Below, in pieces: positions 1 to 8,687 of a stretch of 64,000 nt of DNA (position 1 is the stretch's first letter; each line of letters starts with the position of its first letter). This DNA is from Parvibaculum sp049651025 (GTDB lineage Bacteria > Pseudomonadota > Alphaproteobacteria > Parvibaculales > Parvibaculaceae). The position numbers and the translations under genes were made by a program. The notes under the pieces are model-generated. The model saw only the letters and a program-made list of their open reading frames with translations. It did not search any database and was not told where the DNA came from. The stretch lies in NCBI RefSeq assembly GCF_049651025.1, contig NZ_JBASBH010000106.1, positions 101,405-165,404 on the forward strand. Reading direction: 5' to 3'.

Positions 1-1
1 C

Positions 2-355
2 GATCCGTTTGGCGAACATGAATTGCCGCCGGGCGTCGTTGCGAGTTTCATCAACGGGCCGTTCTTCTTCGGCGTCGCCATGCGCCTCGGCGAGGTTCTC
101 GACCGGACGGGGCCTGTCTCGAAGGTCTTCATTCTGAGCCTGCGCGACGTGCCGCTTGTCGATGGCTCAGGCGCGAGCGCCATCCTGACCTTGCTCGAGC
201 GTTGTCATCGCAATGGCACGCAGGTCATCATCAGCGGCGTTCAGGCGCAGCCGAAGAAGGTTCTGACCGATATGGGCATGTTCGACGACCCGCATGTCAT
301 GGTCGTCGCCGACTTCGATACAGCGCTGGCAAAATCGCGCGAGCTTGTCGCCTGA
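2..355 (+). CDS. SulP-type transporter, C-terminal STAS domain (5' end outside window)
   Basis: The reading frame is open from base 2 and ends at TGA 353-355, so only the last ~117 residues are visible. They look like a STAS domain: a beta strand (KVFILSLRDVPLVDGSGASA), then a helix, then the QVIISGVQ strand and a helix rich in charged residues. In SulP permeases such a domain hangs in the cytoplasm behind the anion-transporting membrane part and regulates transport. No membrane segment is visible, so the SulP assignment is inferred from the domain type and its C-terminal position; a free anti-sigma-antagonist-like STAS protein is possible. It converges with the gene to the right, the two stops being directly adjacent. 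Confidence 0.7.
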   Translation, partial: DPFGEHELPPGVVASFINGPFFFGVAMRLGEVLDRTGPVSKVFILSLRDVPLVDGSGASAILTLLERCHRNGTQVIISGVQAQPKKVLTDMGMFDDPHVMVVADFDTALAKSRELVA

Positions 356-2029
356 TCAACCGAGCAGCTTGCCGGGGTTCATCACGCCCTTGGGGTCCAT
401 CTCGCGCTTGATGCTTTTCATAAGCTCAAAGCCGATTGCGCCTTTTTCTTCCGCGAGCCACGGCACATGGTCCATGCCGACGCCGTGGTGATGGCTGATC
501 GTGCCGCGATTTTCGAGGATCGCATCGGAGGCCGCGCGCTTGATCGCCTGCCATTGCGCGACCTCGCGGTCGAGCTGGCGCGGAAAGATGAAAGTGAAAT
601 AAAGGCTCGCCCCGTCTGGATAGGAATGGCTCACATGGGTCATCACGATGCCGCGCCCGCCGGGCTCGGGCAGGTTTGCCTCAATCGCCTTTTCAATCGC
701 GCTCGCCACAGCATCTTTCAGCGTTGCGATGTTCGACCAGCGCGTCGATGTTTCCAGCGTGTCGAGGCCGAGCCCATGATCGAGCATCGGATCGCGCATA
801 TGGGGCGAGCCGAAGCGGCCGTGATACCAGCGTTGGCCGGGGCCTGTGCCGAGCTTCATCGCGCCGAGCGATTTGCAGATTGCTTCCGTGCGTGCCTGCG
901 CCCAGGCCACCGTCTCGCCATCGCCTTCATGGCCGATCAGCATCAGGCAGGGCGCATCGTTGAAGCCGCGAAAGCGCAGATAGGCCTGCTGCAGGCGGGC
1001 CTTGAGGCTCGTCGGTGATGTCGTCGAGGAAGCGGCCTGAAAGAAATGCGTTTCCGGCGCATCGGAGAGGCGCACCATGGCGACGGGAATTTCGGCGTGG
1101 TTGATGCGCCGCGCCGCTTCGACGCCAGAGGTAAAATCCTTGAAGAGATAGCCGCGATAATCCTTGAGCGCCGGTATCTCGTGGATCTTCACGGTCGCTT
1201 CGCAGATGACGCCGAGCGTGCCTTCCGAGCCTGCGACGAGCTGGTTGAGGTTGGGCCCTGCCGCGGAAGCGGGCGTCGCTTCGGTGGTCCAGAAGCCTTT
1301 GGGCGTTGCGAGCTTTGCCGAGACGAGCCACTTTTCCGCTTTGCCATAGCGGTTCGATTGCTGGCCCGCGCCGCGCGCCGCGATCCAGCCGCCAAGCGTC
1401 GAATATTCAAAGCTTTGCGGATAATGCGCCAGCGTCACGCCATGTTTCTGCAAGGCTTGCTCAAGCGCCGGGCCGTAAATGCCCGCTTCGATGGTTGCCG
1501 TCATGGCGACCTTGTCGATCTGGATCACGCGCGTCATCAGCGTCGTGTCGAGCGTGACGACAGCGCCGCCCAGCGATTTCGCCAGCGCATTGATGCCGCC
1601 GACAACGGACGAGCCGCCGCCATAGGGGATGAGCGTGATGTCTTCGTCGCTTGCAAGCTTGACGATGGCGAGCACTTCATCGGCGGAGCGGGGATAGACG
1701 ATGGCATCGGGCGCCATGTCGAGCTTGCCCGCGCGCACATAAAGAAGGTCGTGATAGCTCTTGCCGCGCGCATGGAAGGCGCGCTCGTAATCGTCGATCT
1801 TCACCTGATTGCCGCCGACGAGCTGGCGCAATTTGTCGAGCGTCTCCTCGGCCAGCCGGCAGGGCGCAAGTTTGATTTCGGAAAGCGGCTTTGCTGTCGT
1901 CGTCGGCAGGCGCGACATGCCGAGCGTTTCGCGTATCCATTCCCATTGCGACGCGCCTTCGGGCAAGGGGTTGTGCTGATTTGAAAGGCCCCAACCATTC
2001 CAGCGAAGCGTTGTGCGGTCGATTGTCAT
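356..2029 (-). CDS. FAD-binding oxidase of the alkyl-DHAP synthase (AGPS) type
   Basis: 557 residues. The FAD-binding PCMH motif PYGGGSSVVGG lies near residue 137, the AGPS-like block HYPQSFEYSTLGGW near 200, and the C-terminal active-site block GTISHHHGVGMDH near 505, preceded by SLYFTF, which carries the tyrosine position used by AGPS. In eukaryotic AGPS this fold swaps the acyl chain of acyl-DHAP for a fatty alcohol, giving an ether lipid precursor; bacterial relatives may instead oxidise 2-hydroxy acids (GlcD/Dld-like). The gene is the last of a leftward run glpD - lipid kinase - this gene, 12 bases after the kinase stop. GlpD makes DHAP, which fits an AGPS-like role, but no DHAP acyltransferase or fatty acyl reductase is visible nearby. 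Confidence 0.8.
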   Translation of the reverse strand: MTIDRTTLRWNGWGLSNQHNPLPEGASQWEWIRETLGMSRLPTTTAKPLSEIKLAPCRLAEETLDKLRQLVGGNQVKIDDYERAFHARGKSYHDLLYVRAGKLDMAPDAIVYPRSADEVLAIVKLASDEDITLIPYGGGSSVVGGINALAKSLGGAVVTLDTTLMTRVIQIDKVAMTATIEAGIYGPALEQALQKHGVTLAHYPQSFEYSTLGGWIAARGAGQQSNRYGKAEKWLVSAKLATPKGFWTTEATPASAAGPNLNQLVAGSEGTLGVICEATVKIHEIPALKDYRGYLFKDFTSGVEAARRINHAEIPVAMVRLSDAPETHFFQAASSTTSPTSLKARLQQAYLRFRGFNDAPCLMLIGHEGDGETVAWAQARTEAICKSLGAMKLGTGPGQRWYHGRFGSPHMRDPMLDHGLGLDTLETSTRWSNIATLKDAVASAIEKAIEANLPEPGGRGIVMTHVSHSYPDGASLYFTFIFPRQLDREVAQWQAIKRAASDAILENRGTISHHHGVGMDHVPWLAEEKGAIGFELMKSIKREMDPKGVMNPGKLLG

Positions 2030-2041
2030 AGGTGAGCCTTT

Positions 2042-2992
2042 TCAGCAGCGGAGCGTTAATGCGGCGGGAAGAATGTCGAAGCGGGCAGGCAGGCGTCCGG
2101 GCGCTTCGCCATCCACGTCGAGAAGAACCATATCGTTGCCCGTCTGCGTCGCGGTGAGCGAGCGGGCGCGGAAGTGCATGACTTTTTCGTGTTCGAGATG
2201 CGTGCCGTCGCGCAATGACTTGTCGCCGGTCAGCATGTCCTTGAATGTCGTGTCGCGCATGATGACGATATCGAAATTGCCATCGTCGGGGACAGCATCC
2301 GGCGCGATCTTCATGCCGCCGCCGAAGAATTTGCCATTGGCGACGGCGCAGACGCCGACATTGACGGTCTGGTCGAAGCCCGTATCGGCGGTGAGGCGCA
2401 CGGGTTTCGACTTGTAGCGCCAGGCGGTTACGAGCGTCGCCCAGAGAAAGGCGAAGCTGCCGCCGAAAAGTTTTGAAAAGCGGGCGCGATTGACCGCGCG
2501 CACCACGGCGCCGGAAAGGCCGAAGCTTGCGATATTGTTGAAATAGCGCGTCGCCTCGCCGCCATCCTCATTGGTGAAGGTGAGGCGGCCGAGGTCGATC
2601 TGCCGCGTCGTCCCGCTGGCGATGCGCTTGATGCAGCCATCGAGATCTTCGGGCAGGTCGAAGGTCTTGCGGAAATCGCCGCCCGTGCCGGTGTTCAGGA
2701 TTGCAAGATGGGCGTGCGGGTTGATCGCCACGCCATTTTCAAAAAAGCCGTTCACGACTTCGCTGATCGTGCCGTCGCCGCCGACTGCGATCACGAGTTG
2801 CGCGCCTTCCTTCAGCGCCTTGCGCGCAAGCTCGGCGGCAGGCAGGAAACGCGGCGTCGAATGCGATGTCGTGAAATGCGCGCGCACAGGGCCCAATTCG
2901 CGTTCAAGCGCCTCCGCGATCAGCCGCCAGCCGCGGCCCGTTCGTCCGCCGCCGGAGCGCGGATTGACGATGGCGGCAACGTGTGGGGTCAT
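2042..2992 (-). CDS. diacylglycerol-kinase-family lipid kinase
   Basis: 316 residues with the DAGKc catalytic domain at the N-terminus: the NPRSGGG loop at residues 10-16 and the nucleotide-binding GGDGT at 71-75. The C-terminal half has the beta-sandwich typical of the YegS/DgkB group (GVCAVANGKFFGGGMKIAPD). The family phosphorylates diacylglycerol or a related lipid alcohol with ATP at the inner membrane. Its ATG overlaps the glpD stop by 4 bases, implying translational coupling, and the AGPS-like gene follows 12 bases after its stop. The substrate cannot be told from sequence; with these neighbours, a diradylglycerol or a glycerol-based intermediate is plausible. Confidence 0.87.
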   Translation of the reverse strand: MTPHVAAIVNPRSGGGRTGRGWRLIAEALERELGPVRAHFTTSHSTPRFLPAAELARKALKEGAQLVIAVGGDGTISEVVNGFFENGVAINPHAHLAILNTGTGGDFRKTFDLPEDLDGCIKRIASGTTRQIDLGRLTFTNEDGGEATRYFNNIASFGLSGAVVRAVNRARFSKLFGGSFAFLWATLVTAWRYKSKPVRLTADTGFDQTVNVGVCAVANGKFFGGGMKIAPDAVPDDGNFDIVIMRDTTFKDMLTGDKSLRDGTHLEHEKVMHFRARSLTATQTGNDMVLLDVDGEAPGRLPARFDILPAALTLRC

Positions 2993-4704
2993 GGGCGGGC
3001 CGCCTTCGGTGCCTCGACCATGGTGGCGACGTTCAACACGCCGGGTTGCGTCGATGGTTGCGTCGTGAACAGGCGAAGGGCGTCGGCAATTTCATTCGCC
3101 ATTCTTGTGTCGTCCCAGCCAAGCTCGCGCGCCATGACGGCGAGCACTCTGTTGATCGCCGCAGCGCCGGGATGACCAAGCGTGCCAAGGCCCGTGCGGC
3201 GGAAGAGAACGTCGGACAGATGCCGCGCCATTTCATGGCGGATCGCATGCACGACCTGAACGCAGAGCACCGGGTTTCCGGCTGCGACGCGGCGCATGAG
3301 TTCGGCGCGCTCGCCCGGCCGCTCATCGGCGGTTGCGAGCACTTCATCAACGCGGCTGCCGTAGAAATTGCAGAGGTTTTCGACGACCTCCTTCGGCAAT
3401 TCGCTGTGGCGCTTTTGCGTCCGCGTGATGAAGCTTTTCAGCCGCCCGATTTCGCCGCCATAGACGGGCGTGCAATGGGTTTCGCATTTGGCCTGACGGC
3501 CAAGCTTTGCAAGCGCCATATCGACGATCTGCTCGGCAAGGTGGCGCGAGGTCGTCCATTTGCCGCCAAGCGCGGAGATGAAGCCATCGACGCCGTTCAG
3601 CTCCTCATGGTCGCAGACTTCCGCCTCGCGGCTTGCCTTGTAGCTGTCTTTGGGGCCGGTATCGCCCGGCGCATTGTCGATCAGCGGGCGGATGCCGACA
3701 TAGAAATGCAGCACGTCCTCGCGCTTCAGGTTCAGCCCCGGCAGTCCGTCATTCACGACGCTCAGAAAATCGCGGAGGTCGTCTTCAGTGACGCCGACGC
3801 GGTCCGGGTCATCCTTGAAGACCGTATCCGTCGTGCCGATGATCGTGTGGCCGCGCCAGGGGATCACGAAGAAGTGCCCGCCAATGTCGGACTGGATCGC
3901 CAGCGCATTCTTGCCGGAGATTTCGCGCGTGATGATGTGGATGCCCTTGGAGCGGATCAGCCCGCGCGAGGGCTTGTCGTCTTCGGCAAGGCTCATCATG
4001 CGGTCGGCCCAGGGCCCGGCGGCATTCACCGTCACCTTGCCCCTGATCGTATGCATCTCGCCGGTCACGTGATCCTTCACATGGACGCCGGTGACGCGAT
4101 GGCCGCGTCCGATCGAATCCTGCGTTTCAAAGCCCGTGACTTCCGCATAGTTGGCGGCATCCGCGCCATATTCGACCGCGCCTTCGATGCATTCGAGGCA
4201 GAGGCGTTCGGGCGCGAACATCTGGCAGTCGTAATAGATTTTCGCGCCGGTCAGGCCTTCCGCGCGCAGGCTCGGCATCAGTCGCAATGCTTCATCGCGC
4301 GAGATCGAGCGGAAGCCGGGAATTTTCTTGTCGTCGTCGGAGACGAAATTGCGGTCATAGGAAAGCAGATCGTAGAAGGCGAGGCCGATGGAAAGCACCA
4401 GCCCGCCCTTCTTGCCATAGCCATAGGTCGGCAGGATGAAGGGCAGTGGATGCACCATATGCGGTGCGATATTCTCCCAGATGCGCCGTTCACGGAGCGA
4501 TTCGCGCACAAGCTTCAGCTCGCCATTGACGAGATAGCGAAGCCCGCCATGCACCAGCTTTGACGAGCCGGATGTGGTTGCGTGAGCGAAATCGTCTTTT
4601 TCGAGCAATGCCACCTTCAGCCCGCGCAAGCTTGCATCCCATGCGGTGGTCGCGCCGGTAACGCCGCCACCGACGATCACGAGATCATATTCGGTGGCGC
4701 TCAT
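2989..4704 (-). CDS. glpD: aerobic glycerol-3-phosphate dehydrogenase
   Basis: FAD enzyme that oxidises sn-glycerol 3-phosphate to DHAP at the inner membrane and passes electrons to quinone. The N-terminus has the dinucleotide-binding motif DLVIVGGGVTGATTAWDA, followed by the family signatures SGSSKLVHGGLRYL and GGKWTTSRHLAEQ; the C-terminal helical domain is present. Three in-frame ATGs are possible, at 4779, 4725 and 4704. I chose 4704 because it puts six residues before the Rossmann strand, as in known GlpD proteins; an AGAAGGA stretch ahead of 4725 makes that a real alternative. The 3' end overlaps the lipid kinase start by 4 bases. Confidence 0.92.
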   Translation of the reverse strand: MSATEYDLVIVGGGVTGATTAWDASLRGLKVALLEKDDFAHATTSGSSKLVHGGLRYLVNGELKLVRESLRERRIWENIAPHMVHPLPFILPTYGYGKKGGLVLSIGLAFYDLLSYDRNFVSDDDKKIPGFRSISRDEALRLMPSLRAEGLTGAKIYYDCQMFAPERLCLECIEGAVEYGADAANYAEVTGFETQDSIGRGHRVTGVHVKDHVTGEMHTIRGKVTVNAAGPWADRMMSLAEDDKPSRGLIRSKGIHIITREISGKNALAIQSDIGGHFFVIPWRGHTIIGTTDTVFKDDPDRVGVTEDDLRDFLSVVNDGLPGLNLKREDVLHFYVGIRPLIDNAPGDTGPKDSYKASREAEVCDHEELNGVDGFISALGGKWTTSRHLAEQIVDMALAKLGRQAKCETHCTPVYGGEIGRLKSFITRTQKRHSELPKEVVENLCNFYGSRVDEVLATADERPGERAELMRRVAAGNPVLCVQVVHAIRHEMARHLSDVLFRRTGLGTLGHPGAAAINRVLAVMARELGWDDTRMANEIADALRLFTTQPSTQPGVLNVATMVEAPKAARP

Positions 4705-4803
4705 TTTCTTCAGATCGCGCTGCATCTTGTCCGTCCGCTTGGTCCTTCTTGTGGCGGAGGCTACCGGGCCGGGGGTCATTGGTCCAGTGAGCAGCTCAAT
4801 GCA

Positions 4804-5454
4804 TCAGCCGCGTTTCTTCAGCCCGTGCTTCCCAAGGCGCCATGTCAGATGATCGACGCGATCCTGGCCGAAAAAGGGTTCGCCCTCGAAAACCATCAGC
4901 GGCACGCCCCAATGGCCCGCGGCCTTCTGGGCGGCTTCATTGGCCGTGATGACGGCTTCAAAGCGCGCGGGATCGGCCTCGATGGCGCGATCAAGCTCTG
5001 CGAGGTCGAGACCGGCGCGGGCCGCCGCATCCTTCAAATGGTCGCCCTCGTGCCAATTCCGTGTGCCGCCGAAGATGACGCCGCCCACTTCGCGCAAGAA
5101 TGGCAGGCCCTTGCCCTTTTCGGCGGCGGCGATGCCAAGGCGCGTCAGGCGATGGATATAGGGCTGCTCTTCCGGCACCTCGCCCTTGGCCATATCCATC
5201 ACGATCGGATCGGGCGAGGGCCAGCGGAAGGGGAGGCCTTCCATTTCGGCGATGCGTACCGTGTCCTTCATCAGATAAGGCGGCCAAAGCGGGTTCACCT
5301 GCTTGAAGAAGCCCTTGAGGCGCACGGCGATCGGATAGACGGGGCGCACGTTGCAGCGCACGTCATAGTCGCGTTCCAGCTCCATGAGGCGCGGCGTGAC
5401 GAGGTAGGAATAGGGCGAGCGGAAGGACCAGAAGAGGTCATATTCGAGTGTCAT
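4804..5454 (-). CDS. 2-hydroxychromene-2-carboxylate isomerase / DsbA-like thioredoxin-fold protein
   Basis: 216 residues matching the HCCA isomerase / kappa-GST group: the N-terminal FWSFRSPYSYL, with serine where DsbA has its first active cysteine, a helical insertion, and the C-terminal GVPLMVFEGEPFFGQDRVDH. Members use glutathione to isomerise chromene carboxylates in naphthalene breakdown or serve as glutathione-dependent enzymes of unknown substrate. Next upstream on the same strand is a GST-like gene (gap 91 bases) and downstream is glpD, so this may belong to a leftward glutathione-linked pair. No aromatic pathway genes sit beside it, so the specific substrate is open. Confidence 0.82.
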   Translation of the reverse strand: MTLEYDLFWSFRSPYSYLVTPRLMELERDYDVRCNVRPVYPIAVRLKGFFKQVNPLWPPYLMKDTVRIAEMEGLPFRWPSPDPIVMDMAKGEVPEEQPYIHRLTRLGIAAAEKGKGLPFLREVGGVIFGGTRNWHEGDHLKDAAARAGLDLAELDRAIEADPARFEAVITANEAAQKAAGHWGVPLMVFEGEPFFGQDRVDHLTWRLGKHGLKKRG

Positions 5455-5545
5455 GCGTGTAATTCCTTTGGATCTTTCCGGCTCGGCGGCAGCGGCTTAA
5501 TGATTTTCATTAGGGTGCATTTCGCGCATCGCGATGGCAAGGATT

Positions 5546-6646
5546 TCATACAGGCGACCAGACGCGTGCGGGATCGAAAAAGGGTGCGCGCCGATCGGGA
5601 TCGAAGCCGGATGCAGGATGTTCGACCTGCATGAGCGGCGCGAGGCATCCGGTTTCCGCAAGCAGCGCCGTCACGGTCGATGCCGCCTCTGGCGGTATGT
5701 CGCGATAAAGCGCCTGCAGCCTTTCAAGGCACCAGACCCGATAGCGATGGACGGGGAGGTGATAGCGACACCCCTCGATCTCGACGTCGAAAGCCTTGTG
5801 CCGCTTGCTCCATGCAAGCGCATTGGCATTGAGATAGGGCAGATAGCATTGCCCCATATCGGTCAGGATGGGCCGCCAGTCCTCAGGGATCGAACCTGCC
5901 GGGTGGAGCGGCCCGTTGACCCGCGTCGCGCGTGCGTTCCACAGGCGCGCCAGCCATTCGTAAACATGCGGTGCTTCATCGCGCATGATGCGGGCAGGCG
6001 TCGGATCGAGGCCGAAATGGCGGAACATCGATGCGAAGAAACCGAAATCGGCAAGCGTCGGACGCTCTCCGAGCAGATAGGGACGCGTGGCGAATATCTT
6101 GTCGAGCTGTCGCAGGTTGCGGGAATAGATGCTTTCAATGTGTTCGCGCGTCGCCGCCGTGACGCCGTCACCATGAATGTAGCGGTGAAGCTGGCGTCGA
6201 TAGATGCCCCATCGGCGCAGCCAGAGCGGGCCCGGCACGTCATGCAGCATTTCGGTCGCGATGCGGTGGCTCATCAGTCGCGCGTCCGGCTGATAGCTCC
6301 ATCGATAATGAAGCGCCGGTCGCCAGAGCCATTCATCCGCATAGTCTTCAAGAAGCTGCGAGAAAAACCGCTGCACCGGATCGGCAGGCAGAACGGCGGG
6401 GCCGGGCCAGGCCGCGTCGAGCCATTCGATCATGGGCGAGCTGTCGCTCATCCATCTGCCGTCGGGCATTTCAACGGCGGGCATCTGCGCAAGGCCCGTC
6501 TTGCGCGCGACGAGGCGCATGGTCGAGGCGGAGAGTTCGACGCGGCGATGCGGAATCTCCTTGTACCTCAGGAAGGCTTCGAATTTGCCCGTGAAATAGG
6601 ACAAATCGAGCCCATAGACCTTCATTTCCGCGATGCCGTCCGTCAT
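5546..6646 (-). CDS. glutathione S-transferase-like protein with extended C-terminal domain
   Basis: 366 residues, well over the usual ~200-230 for a GST. Residues ~8-85 form the thioredoxin-like GSH domain (KVYGLDLSYFTGKFEAFLRY, AQMPAVEMPDG, SDSSPMIEWL, the last matching the GSH gamma-glutamyl-binding ES/DS motif). A helical GST C domain follows (RPYLLGERPTLADFGFFASM). About 130 further residues have no domain I recognise. The ATG at 6646 is preceded by a GGGGGA ribosome site. A real glutathione activity is not certain; several such long bacterial GSTs are uncharacterised. Confidence 0.8.
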   Translation of the reverse strand: MTDGIAEMKVYGLDLSYFTGKFEAFLRYKEIPHRRVELSASTMRLVARKTGLAQMPAVEMPDGRWMSDSSPMIEWLDAAWPGPAVLPADPVQRFFSQLLEDYADEWLWRPALHYRWSYQPDARLMSHRIATEMLHDVPGPLWLRRWGIYRRQLHRYIHGDGVTAATREHIESIYSRNLRQLDKIFATRPYLLGERPTLADFGFFASMFRHFGLDPTPARIMRDEAPHVYEWLARLWNARATRVNGPLHPAGSIPEDWRPILTDMGQCYLPYLNANALAWSKRHKAFDVEIEGCRYHLPVHRYRVWCLERLQALYRDIPPEAASTVTALLAETGCLAPLMQVEHPASGFDPDRRAPFFDPARVWSPV

Positions 6647-6766
6647 CCCGCCGTCCCCCGGACTGATTTTTAATGTTGTTCATTAAGAATGCGTTTTACC
6701 TGCCTCCAATGCAAGTCCGCTGCTAGAGTTTCGGGCAAATCCAACAAAGCCATCAGGGAGGCATCC

Positions 6767-7672
6767 ATGCCGCAGGTTCAGTCGAACGGCATCACCATCG
6801 AATATGAGAGCTTCGGCCCTGCTAACCGCGAAACCGTGCTTCTGATCATGGGGCTCGGTGGGCAGCTCACCATGTGGCCGACGGAGCTTTGCAACGAGCT
6901 TGTTCATCGCGGCTATCGCGTCATTCGTTTCGACAATCGCGATGTCGGCCTTTCGACGAAGTTCGATGCGGCCGGAATGCCGGACATGGCGGCGATTTTC
7001 GGCGCGTTGATGTCGGGCCAGCCCGCAAGGGCGCCCTATTCGCTCGACGATATGGCGGCGGACGCCATAGGCCTGCTCGACGCGCTCGGCATCAAGCGCG
7101 CGCATATTGCAGGCGCCTCGATGGGCGGCATGATCGCGCAGCTCGTCGCGATCAACTATCCCGACCGCGTTCTCTCGCTCACCTCGATCATGTCGACCAC
7201 CGGCAATCCGACGCTGCCTCAGGCAAAGCCCGAAGCCATGGCCGTGCTGATGACGCCTGCGCCAGAGGGCGATCTCGAAGCGGCCATCGCGCGCGGCATC
7301 AATGCCTGGAAGGTGATTGGCAGCCCCGGTTTCCCGACCGACGAGAAAATCCTGCGCGAATGGGTGGGGCGTGACGTCAAGCGTTCGCTCTATCCCGTCG
7401 GCACGGCGCGCCAGATGGCAGCCATCGTTGCCAATGGCGACCGGCGCGAAAAGCTGAAGAAGCTGAATGTCCCCGCCGTCGTGCTGCATGGCGGCGACGA
7501 TCCGCTGGTTCCCGTCGATGGCGGCAAGGATACGGCGGCCAATATTCCCGGCGCCGAACTCATCGTCGTTCCCGGCATGGGCCACGACTTCCCCATCGCA
7601 CTCGTCAAGACATTCGCCGATGCGATCACCACGGCGACGTCACGCGCCGCGAAATCCAAAGCGGCGGAGTGA
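6767..7672 (+). CDS. alpha/beta hydrolase, first of three tandem paralogues
   Basis: 301 residues. The nucleophile elbow is GASMGG with Ser118; the acid loop is HGGDDPLVP and the catalytic histidine lies in GMGHDFP, so the triad looks complete. The DNRDVGLS block and the SIMSTTGNP block behind the elbow place it in the group of bacterial esterase/haloperoxidase-like hydrolases. I chose ATG 6767 because GGGAGG ends five bases ahead of it; an upstream ATG at 6689 lacks a ribosome site and adds residues absent from the paralogues. The next paralogue starts 4 bases after the stop. The substrate is not predictable from the sequence. Confidence 0.88.
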   Translation: MPQVQSNGITIEYESFGPANRETVLLIMGLGGQLTMWPTELCNELVHRGYRVIRFDNRDVGLSTKFDAAGMPDMAAIFGALMSGQPARAPYSLDDMAADAIGLLDALGIKRAHIAGASMGGMIAQLVAINYPDRVLSLTSIMSTTGNPTLPQAKPEAMAVLMTPAPEGDLEAAIARGINAWKVIGSPGFPTDEKILREWVGRDVKRSLYPVGTARQMAAIVANGDRREKLKKLNVPAVVLHGGDDPLVPVDGGKDTAANIPGAELIVVPGMGHDFPIALVKTFADAITTATSRAAKSKAAE

Positions 7673-7676
7673 GCGC

Positions 7677-8582
7677 ATGACGCAACAGCAGGTAAAAGCG
7701 AACGGCATCACGATCAATTATGAGGATCGCGGGCCCGCCGACGGCATGCCGATCCTTTTCGTCAATGGCTACACCTCGACGATGATGAGCTGGCCGCCGG
7801 AATTGATGGATGGATTGAAGGCGCGCGGCTTTCGCGTCATCCGTTATGACAATCGCGATGTCGGGAAAAGCGAGAAGCTGAAGGGCATTCCTTCCATCGG
7901 CGCTGTTGCGGCGGCGGTGCGCGAGGGAAAGACGCCCGAAATTCCCTATACGCTTTCCAGCATGGCGGCGGACGGTATCGGCCTTCTCGATGCACTCGGC
8001 ATCAAGCGCGCGCATGTCATGGGCATTTCCATGGGCGGCATGATCGTGCAGGCCATGGCGATCAATCATCCCGATCGCCTCATCAGCGTCACCTCGATCA
8101 TGTCGACGACGGGCAATCCCGATCTGCCCAAGTCGAGCGAGGCTGCAATGGTGGCCTTGCAGGAGCAGCCCGCATCGGAAGATCGCGAAACGGTCATTCG
8201 TCATCGCATGAAAGGGCGGCGCGTTTATCAGAGCCCCGCTTATCCCATGAGCGACGAGGCGCTTTATGCGCGCTGCGCCGCTGAATTCGACCATATGTAC
8301 TATCCGGAAGGCGCGTCGCGCCAATATGCCGCCATTGTCGGCGATGGCAGCCGCGTGGAACGGCTGAAAAACGTGCGTGTGCCGTTTCTGGTCATTCACG
8401 GGCTTGCCGATCCGCTGGTCACGCATGATGGCGGCACCGATACGGCAAAATCCGTACCCGGTGCAAAACTTGAGATGATCGAAGGCATGGGACACGATTT
8501 GCCCGCCGAGCTTTGCCCGCGTTTTGTCGAATTGATCGCGGATCACGCAATCGCAGCGGAGAGAAAAGCCGCCGCCGAGTGA
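7677..8582 (+). CDS. alpha/beta hydrolase, second of three tandem paralogues
   Basis: 301 residues, exactly as long as the gene before it and alignable throughout. It has the elbow GISMGG with Ser118, the acid loop HGLADPLVT and the histidine motif GMGHDLP, so an active serine hydrolase is expected. The start ATG lies 4 bases after the preceding stop, so the two are almost surely co-transcribed and translationally coupled. The middle section between the SIMSTTGNP block and the YPEGASRQYA block diverges most from its neighbour, suggesting a different substrate pocket. Confidence 0.88.
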   Translation: MTQQQVKANGITINYEDRGPADGMPILFVNGYTSTMMSWPPELMDGLKARGFRVIRYDNRDVGKSEKLKGIPSIGAVAAAVREGKTPEIPYTLSSMAADGIGLLDALGIKRAHVMGISMGGMIVQAMAINHPDRLISVTSIMSTTGNPDLPKSSEAAMVALQEQPASEDRETVIRHRMKGRRVYQSPAYPMSDEALYARCAAEFDHMYYPEGASRQYAAIVGDGSRVERLKNVRVPFLVIHGLADPLVTHDGGTDTAKSVPGAKLEMIEGMGHDLPAELCPRFVELIADHAIAAERKAAAE

Positions 8583-8687
8583 CGCATTGCTTATAAGCCA
8601 TGCGCTATGCCTTTATGCCCCGTTCAACTTTCCTCCCTCAGTGCCGATATAGGCTGTTGCACGTATCGACGCGGAGGGAGGAAAGAT

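Noticed and set aside
2983..4563. 526-residue open frame on the plus strand
   Set aside because: Mirror frame of glpD; no domain and no start signal.
8419..8601. Small open frame on the minus strand at the end of the second hydrolase
   Set aside because: Shadow of the hydrolase gene, with no ribosome site or conserved feature.
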